A DNA stretch of 64,000 bases, taken from contig NC_047076.1 of NCBI RefSeq assembly GCF_902459465.1, positions 1,488,001-1,552,000 on the forward strand. Reading direction: 5' to 3'. Under the pieces are notes generated by a model that was not told the origin of the DNA, searched no databases, and was given only the letters and a program-made list of their open reading frames with translations. Each line of letters opens with the position of its first letter. The stretch's first letter is position 1. This stretch comes from Asterias rubens. Its lineage: Eukaryota; Echinodermata; Asteroidea; Forcipulatida; Asteriidae. Made by a program: the position numbers and the translations under genes. Of this stretch, positions 55,301-64,000 are shown in pieces.

Positions 55301-58300
55301 TACATCAGACAAGTTCATGATTTTTAGATGCCTCATACACATCAGACAAGTTCATGATTTTAGATGCCTCATACACATCAGACAAGTTCATGATTTTTAG
55401 ATGCCTCATACACAGACAAGTTTGAGGAGGAGATTTACAAGTGATGACAATTTTGCCATTGCCAAATATATAAATTTGAAACTTATTCATTGGTTTATTA
55501 TTTGTTTTACCCTAACACTGCATGTGTATGAGGCACTGTATACTCGGTACTTTCCCACTTTCTGCGACAACCCCCCCCCCCCCCCAAAAAAAAAAGCAAA
55601 ATTATTTCTCTGGTGGGATACGAACCCACGACCTTTGCATTGCCAGAACTTACCAATGAGCTACATGTAGTCATCTATGTTAGCAGCATTGTTAATCTGA
55701 AATGTTCGTCTTGTTACAGTGAGCGGATGCCAGGAGACGGAGCATCGTTTGATGATTTTGAAGAGGACGATGGAATGGATGGTCTTGAAGATGGGGAACA
55801 AACTATTGATGATGGTAAACTTCTTTTAAAAAATCAAATATTTTCATTCATGCATCAAAACTATGAGGAAGATTCATTTGCTTAGAAAGAGTGTCATCAT
55901 TTGGTTTTCGTCAACGTCATGCTTATTTAAAGTCAATATTACAAAGGAAGGTACAATAAAAGTCAAAAGTTTCTCAGATTACAATTTTGGGGCATAAACA
56001 CTGACATCTTTTTACATACCCACTCTTCTTTGAAGTGAAATGTTTCAAAAAATGCTTTATATATTAGAAAGCTGCTAAAGGCTTCTAATCAAAGGTTTTT
56101 CTTGCCATTAGTTTAAGAGTGATTACCAAACGTATGCCTTTCCTGTTAAAAAGCTGAGGTGAAATATTAAATTTTTCTTCCCCAGATGAATCCGATAGTT
56201 TCTCCATCGCCAGCACTGATTCCCGTTACCAGATAACTAGTCTCCCCTCATCCTCATCAGTCACTAGTAAGACGCAGCGTGATGGAGACAGGGTTAGTCT
56301 CTCCTCAAGGCCTGGTTCTCGTATGTTCCAATACCTGACCACAGGCGCTGACGATGCTCTACCTGCCCTCAGTACAAGTTTATTTAGTAATGTGCCACCA
56401 ACGATCAACTTTGTGGGTGTTGACGAGAAAGGTAAGGACTGTTGGCTAGTCTAAGGGTTGACAATAAGAAATCTAGGGTGCGTTTCCGCGGCTGTAACCA
56501 ATAACTGTTTCTCTCAATGACCAGTGATCAAACAATGGCAAGTTAAAATGAAACAGTTATTTTATTACGACTGCAAAAACGCTCCCCTAGACAAGGATAA
56601 GTTTTCAACTGAACCCAAATAAGTCTTGAAGTAAATTTTCAAGATGTTTTTCTCACACAGCTATACATCCATGTAGAACTTTCTAAAGAGTTAATCTTTG
56701 TGAAGCTAGGCTTGATCCGTTTGTTGGATTTATGCCTGAAGGCATTCATCTAGGGTAGGGACACAATTTAACCACTCAAAGTCAATAAAGATGTTAAGAA
56801 GGGATCCTATTGGGATTAAAGATTGCCAAATGTAAATTTTTAATCAAAAGGTTTTAGGGAATTTAAAGTTATCTGTTAATCCTTCTACAGTGTACCTGTC
56901 ACGGTTTTGTACAGGCTGAACAGAGTTGATACTTTGTGTGTGTTTTTGCTCAGTTCTATGCATGATGCTCTTTCTGCCTTATTCTGATAATTTCCGACTT
57001 CTATCCCTTCAGAAAATCATTCAGATTATTATTATTTTTAATAAGCCTAGACAAAAACCCATCAAAACCTACCATACTGAAGAAGAGTCCTTGTTCTCAA
57101 TTAAAAAAAAAATCAGTGGTCGTTTGTTATCTGATTGAAAAGTGTCAAAAATAAATTATTATGTGTAATGCCAAGTATGAATAAATTATGCTTTTTAATA
57201 TAAAAGTTAAAGCACCAAATAGAGCCCCAATATCATTACTATGATTTCTCTTACTTAGCAAATAACCTTCAAAATTAGAATATGTGCCCTGGTTGTTTCC
57301 AGGGCTTCTTTGTGTTTACCATGTGCTTGACTTGATCACATGATTATTGTACACACTGTAAATAGTGTAGCCTGTCCACACACTACACATCGATCATGTT
57401 GATTGATAACGTTGTAGATTAACGTGTCAGTTGTGAGGACACATTGTTTCTTCAGACTTTAGGTCAGTTTGGTTGCCATGGTTGCATGTTATTTTGGTCT
57501 AAAAAAGAGAATGGATTTTCTTTTTTAAGATCGCTTTTCAATTCTGTGGCAAGGTTATCTGATAGTGTTCGGTCGTTTGATTTGATAACCGTTAAATATT
57601 TCTAGGACATTTATTTTGATTTTCAGTTATTGAGATTTTTTCTAGATATTTGTAAAATATTTAAATGTGCGAATGATGGAGAAGTATTGAGGAGTTTATG
57701 AAGACATATCAGGGTTTTGGGAGGGTTAAATTCACAACATAAAAATGTATAAAAACACCCAATAATCTGCTTAATATTTGATCACTGTCAGTTTTAAAAA
57801 GGGTAAAGTTGAAAATCTGAAAAATGTTGTTTCCCTCGGACAGTTTCTTCAGTTCAATTCAAAACCTTTAGAAAGAACTTAATATAGGTCCTACAAATGT
57901 AGCAAAAACCAACAGCATTTTGTATGTAAAATCTTAAAAAGTAAGGGTTTGAACAAAGACAAATTGACTGGAGTGGGACTTGAACCAATGACCTCTGGAT
58001 TAACTTACCGGCGCTCTACCATCTGAGCTTGGCAGCCCTATGTTTTGGTGGTCTAGTTCAAACCCAAAACATTCAACAGATTTACCCAATCAGTTTCCCT
58101 TGTGGTTTAATACTTGACATTTGATCTTAAAAAGTAAGTTGTGAAAGGGTTTTGACAAGGATTCCTTTGTTTCCATTTTTCTGTCTAGCCGTCCAGTTTC
58201 CATGGGAAATTCGTAAGCTACTGAAGTGGAGAATGAGTCCAATCACACCAAATGTGATAAAGAATTGCATTGCTAGGTCAGGATTCAGAGCAACTCGAAG

Positions 58301-61300
58301 TAAGTAGCAGGGATGTGATTTCTTTGTTTTTAACCGGAAATCCCCTTTTTTTTTTTCGCCACCCCCAAAACAATTCCTTAAAAACACGAGATAAAACCAT
58401 ATAGAATGCCCCTGACTGCAGGGCAGGCTTCGTCCTCCGATGTTACGTCTTAGTGATACAAATTTATGAGAAATGTTACATTTTGTTATCGGAATTACCG
58501 CCTAAAATCAAGAATGAAATGAAAACAAGTGCTTAGATATGTTCCATTTCTTTAAAGCCATTATACACTTTCGGAACAGAAAAAAAAAAAAGTTCACAGA
58601 TTTACAAATAACTTACAGGGTTTACAGAAGGTAATGGTGAAAGACTTCCCTTGAAATAATATTCCATGAAATGCTTGACTTTTTGAGAAAACATTAAAAC
58701 AGTTATCAATTCTCGATATCGAGAATTATGGATTTGTTGTAAACACATGTCATGAAACGTGCGGAAACAAGGGTGGGTTTTCCCGTTATTTTCTCCCGAC
58801 TCCGATAACCGATTGAGCCCAAATTTTCACAGGGTTGTTATTTTATGCATATGTTGAGATACACCAAGTGAGAAGACTGGTCTTTGACAATTACCAATAG
58901 TGTCCAGCAGTGTCTTTAAATAGATGTATGATAAGCACTGTATACTGAGTGCTTTTCTAGTCAGGAAACTAATTCCCTCTCAAACCAATGGCCTTCTAGA
59001 TCTTAGGCTAGATGCCTTAAGTGCAAGGACTCAGAGTGCATGATATTCTTTCTACTCTGGGCTGATTTTTGATTTTGTTATTTGGCCTTGGAAAAATCAG
59101 ACAAATTGTAATTCAATAGCCTGGACAACGCCTGCACCATGTGTACATGTAGGCCAGCCCTTGCACTCCAAGAAATATTCCTACTTTTTTTAAAGACCAA
59201 ATATCATGGCTAGTAACCTAGTTCTTATTATATGTCGGCGTATGGCAATTCTTTGTCCCTGATTCATTTATTGAATTTGTTTAATTGAATCTTTGTTTCT
59301 GTTCACAGAAGCCAACGAATGGATGGGCTATTGGGGAAAGCATATGAAGGCAGCTGCATTCAAAGTTGTCAAAGACTACCAGAAGGTGAGCTTGATGTAA
59401 TTGTTATCTAGAGAAAAGCCTTGTATATATGCAGGGATGATATTTTTCAGGCTTTCATCTTAATTCAGATTGTCTAACAATTGTCTGCTAAACAGAAATG
59501 AGCAGGTTTCCAGTCACAAATTGTACCTGTGATATGGTATTTGAGCTGGTAACCTTATAATGGTAAGCATACTTTTGCTAATGCTTAGCTACTTTGTGTG
59601 CCTAAGGGGCTCTATGAATTTGGGCCCCAATAAATAATTTTTTTTTTCTCAAACCAATTTGTCATGATTACACAGGTGTGTGTAGGAGGGGGAGGGGGTA
59701 GTTTGTATACAAAAATCCATTTGTCAAATAACCATGTAGGAAGTTAAAAAGAGACTGTTGGTTTGGAAAGAATCAAAATGGTGTCATCAACTGATTTAAA
59801 CCTCCATAATTTGTTTAGATTTACAGATACTTTTATGTTGTTAGTAAGATCATAAATATAAAACAAAACAAAGAGATATGAATTTTTTGTTTGCGTTATT
59901 ATTGATGATAACAATGGCCAAGTGGGATTACTTTGGTTACTATCACAACGTGTTGTGAACATGACTGGATTTGATGATGCAATGTTGGCATTGGTATCAT
60001 ACTTCAAAAAAAGCAGTTCTACAAAACCTTGCAGGAAAATACTGAATGTTGATGTGCCTCGAGCGTCACTGAATGACAGATATGAGCACTATTATATAAA
60101 AAAATCCACTATTAATGTTTTTCAAAACCAAATTGAAATGATTTCTGATGTGTCTATAGGTGAACCATCTCCCAGGCTCCTTCCAGATTGGTCGTAAGGA
60201 TCGTCTATGGCGTAACCTCTACAAGATGCAGGTCCACTTCGGCAAACGAGACTTCAACTTCTTCCCTCAGACCTACGTCTTGCCCTTTGACCTCAAGCTG
60301 TTGAAACGAGCTTGGGAAGATGGAGGGACCAAACAGAAGTGGATCCTCAAGCCAGTAAGTTATTGGTTGAATAGTTTTAAGGTATTGTTTTTACATACAT
60401 TTGGAGCCTGCTGCATCTTGCTGGTTAATAGCAGGTCTCGAATTTGAGGGGGAAAACCACAAGACTGCTGCAGCTGATTTCACAAAATGCTAGGATTAAT
60501 CATATCTCGTGTTAGTTCGAGTAACCCGTCGTAACTTAGGATGGGTACAATGCATTCTAACATCTTCAGATATGGAACTTAATTTGCACTAAGTCCTAAT
60601 AATCCTAAGTTAGGAAGAGTTTAGTGAAATCGACGGCAGGACTTGTAACTCGGAATATTTACCAGACAGGGATTTTTTTAAAAGACCAGAATAAAAAAAT
60701 TAAGAGACCAGAATCAAATTGAGAACATGGTTTTATCATCGGTTTCATTTGAACAAACACTAAGAGAAGGTTGATCTTTTTTGGTTTATGGGTGATACTC
60801 AACTGGATAGAAAGATATTGGTGAGACTCAAACTCTACATTTGTACATCATTCTTTCGAGACAAAGATGTTGAATGTAAACAAAAAAACAAGACCACTGG
60901 TCTTGTCCTGTCTTGAGCTTACCGGCCTGACACAATTTGGTCTTTGGCCGCGACAGAATGTTCCTAATAATCTTGATAACAATTGATTGTCTTTTTTTCG
61001 TTTGTAGCCTGCCTCAGCCAGAGGAATCGGTATCCGTGTAATCCACAAGTGGAACCAGATCCCAAGACGGAAGCCAGTCATCGTCCAACGCTACCTAGCC
61101 AAACCCTTCCTGATCAACGGCAGCAAGTTTGATCTACGCATTTACGTCTACGTCAAATCCTACGATCCACTTAGAATATACATCTTCCAAGATGGACTGG
61201 CAAGATTTGCCACCATGAAGTAAGTTATTGAGACATGGCTTTAAGAAGGTTCTTAAAAAAGCAGAGCTTCCTCAAAAATTGTGTCTACTATTTCCACCGT

Positions 61301-63920
61301 TTCAACTGGTCTTTGACAATTACCAATAGTGTCCACTGTCTTTAAGTGTGCTCCATGTTGTGCAATGGTTCAGTATGGAGATTTTACACTTTGACAGTTC
61401 AATTTATCTGACTGCTGTTTTATGTTTCCTTATTTGTTTAGATACAATGCGTCTATGAAGAGCCTGTCCAACAAGTTCATGCACCTGACTAACTACAGCA
61501 TCAATAAGAAGAATGCAGACTTCACACCAAACACTGACTTCACTGCTTGCGAGGGTCACAAATGGTATTATTATTGATTGATTTATTTCACAAATAAAAG
61601 CTTCACCTTAAAGATGCTATGTCAGATTTTTGGCCCCAAACATTAAAAAATACATTTTTTTGAGTGAATGGTGTTTCAAAGAGTATCACCAGCTATAATG
61701 AAAAAAAGTTTAAGTTTTACTTTTAATGGTCAAGAACCATGACAAAAATCTAAAACGTTTCTTATAAAACACATAATAATTGGTCACGTGATATATTGTC
61801 AGGATCCCGACGAAAACTAATTTTGAGCACTTTATTTCACTGCTACTAATAATTGGCTCAAATAAAAGCTTGTAATTTTCTCGACCCCCATCAAAATACC
61901 TATTGAATTTTAAACCAAAATTTTTGGGTCAAATCGGCCACAAATCTGACATAGCATCTTTAAGGAGGCTGAATTGAGTTTAATTGTTACAACCATGATT
62001 TTGATGACCCATGATGTATCTATTTTGCTTAACTCTGTATAACGTTTTCACCAACTATTTTCGAAGCTCGACTGTCTCTCTCTCTCTGAGCTACTTTTGT
62101 GGTCTGGTTGTTCAGAAATCTTGTCTTGAATGAGGAAAGCATTTTGTTTTCTTTTCCCGAGTTACTTTTTAATCGGATCAATAATCATGACACACTCCAG
62201 TGATTTAAAATTGAACACCATATGGTAATTCAACCTCTAAGCTGATTATGTTTAAGACGTATGATTTCTTGCTTTTGTCTTAAGGGGTCTGAAGGCATTG
62301 TGGGGCTACTTAAAGCCCATGGGGATTGACACCAACGCTATATGGGAAAACATCAAGGAGGTCGTTGTGAAGACTATCATTAGGTATGTATTCATCTTAT
62401 TGCTTCATCTCAGAGTTGTCTGTACATGAAGAGGTCTGTATCTCCACCTAGACAGAAATCTTGGATATGTATCTTTGGACTTCAAAGCCCTTATTACGAT
62501 ACATGGGCCAATTTCAGAGCAGCTTAAGTCCAAAAATAGCTAATCACAACAAACTTATGCTTACCAGAGTAAGGTTACCAGCAAACTACTATATTACATG
62601 TACAATTTGTGACTGGTATCATGCTCATTTTTGCTGAGCAAAAACATATTAAGCAATTTTTTGTTGCTTAAGCAGCTCTATGTAATTAGTCCCTGGGCTC
62701 AATTTCATGAAACTCTAAGCAGTGTCAATATCACAGTGATGATTTGTACTGTGACATCACACTTTGCTTAGCAGTTAACATTAATACACTAAGAGCTGTA
62801 TTGTACTTGATGTCATTAACTACCATGTTTTATTTCAAACTATATAAGAACTTGTTATAAGAACTTGAATTTTTTATTGCAGCGTGGATTCTACTGTAAA
62901 CAGTATGGTGAAGCTGAACGTTAAGAGTCGTTACTGCGTTCATGAGTTGTTTGGTTTTGACGTCATGCTGGATGAGAATCTCAAGCCATGGATCCTTGAA
63001 GTTAACATCTCACCAAGGTAAGATGAAGAGAAGGAAAGTAAGAAGATGATGTGAGGTGTGGATCAGGAGTTATTATAAGGAAAATGTGTTTTGAGACTTT
63101 AGTTTTTATGTCTTTTAACATCGGCAGGAAATTTTCTTGGTGTGCAGTAAGACTAAAATGTTCTGAAGTTTGAGAACGTTAAAGACCAGTCTTCTCACTT
63201 GGTGTATCTCAACAAATGCATAAATAACAAACCTCTGAAAATTTGAGCACAATCGGTCGTCGAAGTTGCCAGATAATAATGAAAGAAAAAGCACCCTTGT
63301 CACCAAAGCTGTGCACTTTCAGATGCTTGATTTTGAGACTTCAAATTCTAAATCTGAGGTCTCAAAATCAAATTCGTGGAAAATTACTTCTTTCTTGAAA
63401 ACTATGTCCCTTCAGAGCGAGCGTTTCTCACAATGTTTTATACTACCAACCTCTCCCCATTACTCGTTACCAAGTCAGGTTTTATGCTAATAATTATTTT
63501 GAGTAATTACCTATCGTGTCCACTTCCTTTAAACCTTTTATCTATATTGATGTACAGGCCTTGAAACACACGGCACCTACAGCATTTGCCGTGGTGCCCT
63601 GTGCTTTGGCTGTGGTGCCCTTTGCAAAGTCCCAATACAAATTTACATTTTCCTCCTAGAAGTGCTCCTTACCAGACAGAAATTGCTTTGCCCCTTCAGG
63701 AGTGAAACTCAAGGCCTTGATTTAGATAAATTATCCACAATTGATGAAATACTGATCACTGATTATTCTGGTTTTTTGTTTTCAGTCTTCATTCCAACTC
63801 TCCATTAGACGTCAGTATCAAGGGGGAGATGATCAAAGACCTTCTGAACATCTCTGGGTTCAACATTCCTGATAAGAAAGACGTCTACCCGATGCTGGCA
63901 TCGTCAAGTTCATCTTCAAA
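49390..63920 (+). CDS. TTLL4: Tubulin polyglutamylase TTLL4 (5' part, runs off window)
   Basis: ATP-grasp ligase that adds glutamate side chains to tubulin and, for mammalian TTLL4, to nucleosome assembly proteins; it starts chains rather than lengthening them. Exons seen: 49390-50105, 55720-55814, 56186-56431, 58189-58299, 59309-59385, 60160-60354, 61008-61219, 61442-61564, 62285-62383, 62883-63017, 63786-63920 (2144 nt, 714 codons plus 2). The last exon ends on a good donor (gtaagt), so the gene continues past the window. The start is ACCATGG, an optimal context. Residues 1 to about 335 are disordered, basic then acidic (an EDEDEDEDP run). The TTL domain starts at [12 protein letters not shown] and holds [35 protein letters not shown] (ATP-binding loop), [19 protein letters not shown] and [19 protein letters not shown]. 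Asp651, Glu664 and Asn666 sit where metal-ATP ligands occur. It resembles TTLL4 more than TTLL5 or TTLL6 ([22 protein letters not shown]). Confidence 0.95.
51225..51605. repeat. Foldback MITE, TTAA variant 'GGGAAGGTACACGTTTGG'
   Basis: Ends TTAAAGGGAAGGTACACG and cgtgtaccttccctttaa bound 381 bp in TTLL4 intron 1 (after the first coding exon). The centre aaaagacttctagctagaag / cttctagctagaagtctttt is a perfect palindrome. Inner parts resemble TTAA-A, but the termini differ. Confidence 0.9.
51638..51762. repeat. Self-inverted SINE fragment
   Basis: The left half gggttgaaccaaacaaaatt with gactagagcaagacttgagc is the head of the second SINE family. The right half tcaagtcctactctagtc with tgctgttcaaccctaa is the same head inverted. 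The middle tRNA-like part is largely lost, so the result is a compact hairpin. Confidence 0.75.
51805..51960. repeat. Retroelement tail-like repeat
   Basis: The phrase aataataaacggcttttata followed by gcgcccttaaccccaaaggg and gaggcgcttcacagagg resembles 3' tails of invertebrate LINEs or SINEs in reverse orientation. The body is not recognisable. Confidence 0.45.
52580..52735. repeat. Foldback MITE, 'GGCCGATTTCACAAAG' family
   Basis: gggctctatttcacaaagc at the left, ttggtgaaattggccgc at the right. The core attgtgacatcacactttac is shared with 46083. It sits in TTLL4 intron 1. Confidence 0.8.
54947..55428. repeat. 37-bp tandem array, 13 copies
   Basis: The unit atgatttttagatgcctcat plus acacatcagacaagttc is repeated about 13 times with very few changes. 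Some units have tttta-agatg or tttagatg in place of tttttagatg, one has catatacatc, and the last is shortened (cacagacaag). It lies in TTLL4 intron 1, about 290 bp upstream of coding exon 2. There are no spacers, so it is a plain tandem array and not a CRISPR. Confidence 0.97.
55510..55680 (-). repeat. tRNA-derived SINE fragment with poly-C/poly-A insertion
   Basis: Contains ggatacgaacccacgacctt and taccaatgagctacatgtag, complements of T-arm and D-arm sequence as in the 42115 cluster. A C-run and A-run (about 55569-55595) interrupt it. It ends 40 bp before TTLL4 coding exon 2. Confidence 0.65.
55935..56153. repeat. Interspersed repeat between TTLL4 exons 2 and 3
   Basis: Left acaaaggaaggtacaataaa and right accaaacgtatgcctttcct suggest a decayed foldback. 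The core tttgaagtgaaatgtttca and aaagctgctaaaggcttcta recurs near 42850-42900 and, more weakly, at 37200. Confidence 0.55.
57946..58135 (-). repeat. tRNA-derived SINE, second family, copy 3
   Basis: gggtttgaacaaagacaaat leads into gggacttgaaccaatgacct and cggcgctctaccatctgagc, the same T-arm/D-arm complements as the copy at 38010. It ends close to TTLL4 coding exon 4 (58189). Confidence 0.75.
58552..58919. repeat. Chimeric foldback MITE (TTAA-K left, TTAA-A right)
   Basis: The left end TTAAAGCCATTATACACTTT with ggaacagaaaa, and the core attctcgatatcgagaat, are those of the TTAA-K element at 39212. The right end gagaagactggtctttgac to aattaccaatagtgtcc is that of TTAA-A. The two termini no longer pair. 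It sits in TTLL4 intron after exon 58189-58299. Confidence 0.8.
59440..59628. repeat. 'GGGCCCAATTTCATAG' MITE, left end lost
   Basis: The right part reads tgagctggtaaccttataat, then cttagctactttgtgtgcc, and ends ctctatgaatttgggccc. It follows TTLL4 exon 59309-59385. Confidence 0.65.
60471..60640. repeat. Foldback MITE with 'GATTTCACAAAATGCTAGGA' end
   Basis: gctgatttcacaaaatgcta at the left and gtttagtgaaatcgacggc at the right are inverted. Inner ggattaatcat and taataatcct also pair. It is related to the 'GGCCGATTTCACAAAG' group by its ends only. Confidence 0.65.
61608..61963. repeat. Foldback MITE, family TTAA-M ('GATGCTATGTCAGATTT')
   Basis: Ends TTAAAGATGCTATGTCAGAT and atctgacatagcatctttaa are perfect inverted repeats bounding 356 bp in the TTLL4 intron after exon 61442-61564. 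It contains ggtcacgtgatat (an E-box). No second copy is seen in this window. Confidence 0.9.
62504..62800. repeat. Two MITEs back to back
   Basis: A 'GGGCCCAATTTCATAG' element (62504-62694: gggccaatttcagagcagct to gcagctctatgtaattag) is followed at once by one starting gggctcaatttcatgaaac that carries gtgacatcacactttgctta, as in the 46083 family. The second is truncated at its right end. Confidence 0.7.
63178..63533. repeat. Foldback MITE, family TTAA-A, left end truncated
   Basis: It begins gttaaagaccagtcttctca, missing the first ~25 bp of the family, and ends tcgtgtccacttcctttaa. The central palindrome tctgaggtctcaaaatc is present. It lies between the last two TTLL4 exons of the window. 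Confidence 0.82.
63556..63722. repeat. Dispersed 'GGTGCCCTTTGCAAAG' repeat
   Basis: Phrases gccgtggtgccctgtgcttt, ggtgccctttgcaaagtccc, ttaccagacagaaattgct and caggagtgaaactcaaggcc match the copy at 6553 closely. Confidence 0.6.
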
Positions 63921-64000
63921 GTAAGTGAAATACTCTCTCGCAACAAATGATCCCCTAAAATACAGGGTTGAGATTGTTCAGACTTTTGGCTGAATTCAGA

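Larger units (their letters stand above)
56390..63920 (+). other. TTLL4: TTLL4 catalytic TTL/ATP-grasp domain
   Basis: From the end of exon 56186-56431 to the window end, eight further exons encode the TTL domain continuously. They cover the N-terminal lobe ([33 protein letters not shown]), then [18 protein letters not shown] and [19 protein letters not shown]. The ATP-binding stretch [12 protein letters not shown] and [20 protein letters not shown] follow. The domain ends with the [16 protein letters not shown] metal site and the start of its C-terminal extension. All expected motifs are present with no frameshift, so the enzyme should be active. Confidence 0.93.

Noticed and set aside
54947..55428. 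Possible CRISPR array
   Set aside because: The 37-bp units are contiguous with no spacers, in an animal intron. It is a simple tandem repeat.
59922..60197. A 91-codon frame just before and into a TTLL4 exon
   Set aside because: The TTLL4 exon begins at 60160 after tctatag and is read in another frame; the upstream frame is intron sequence.

Overview
The window is eukaryotic nuclear DNA from an animal. It is AT-rich, with short coding exons behind GT/AG splice sites, long introns, and a dense load of short foldback transposons and tRNA-derived SINEs. The protein sequences are deuterostome-like, and the dispersed repeat families look like those of echinoderms, most likely a sea star. The species call is an inference from recall, not a database result.

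Four protein-coding genes are recognised. I rebuilt each by hand from splice sites and reading phase. (1) MLLT10/MLLT6 (AF10/AF17) chromatin reader, + strand, 2749-16736, 14 coding exons, 1178 aa. It has an N-terminal PHD-zinc knuckle-PHD module and an octapeptide/leucine-zipper DOT1L-binding region. (2) A TMEM106-family lysosomal membrane protein, + strand, 27866-31846, 8 coding exons, 316 aa. (3) FTCD, the bifunctional formimidoyltransferase-cyclodeaminase of histidine/folate metabolism, - strand, 46633-36729, 14 exons, 546 aa. (4) The 5' part of a TTLL4-type tubulin polyglutamylase, + strand, 49390 to beyond the window end, with 11 coding exons (714 codons) seen. The three complete genes have summed exon lengths divisible by three (3537, 951 and 1641 nt), which supports the models.

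Layout: 1-2748 is upstream DNA with foldback elements and the MLLT10 5' leader. From 16737 to 27865 lies a long stretch without coding exons: MLLT10 3' UTR candidates, a LINE relic, a SINE and a ~2 kb composite element with a triplicated 170-bp unit. TMEM106 and FTCD converge tail-to-tail across 31847-36728. FTCD and TTLL4 diverge head-to-head from about 46634-47110, which may be a shared promoter. The genes have no common pathway; the neighbourhood is ordinary metazoan gene order.

The most notable signal outside the genes is the repeat landscape. Several distinct foldback families share TTAAAG...CTTTAA ends. One is nested in another repeat in a way that fits TTAA target duplication, and one copy looks chimeric between two families. 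Other notable items are a 39-bp coding minisatellite in MLLT10, 37-bp and 42-bp intronic arrays, and an inverted SINE pair. I saw no bacterial, CRISPR or viral system.
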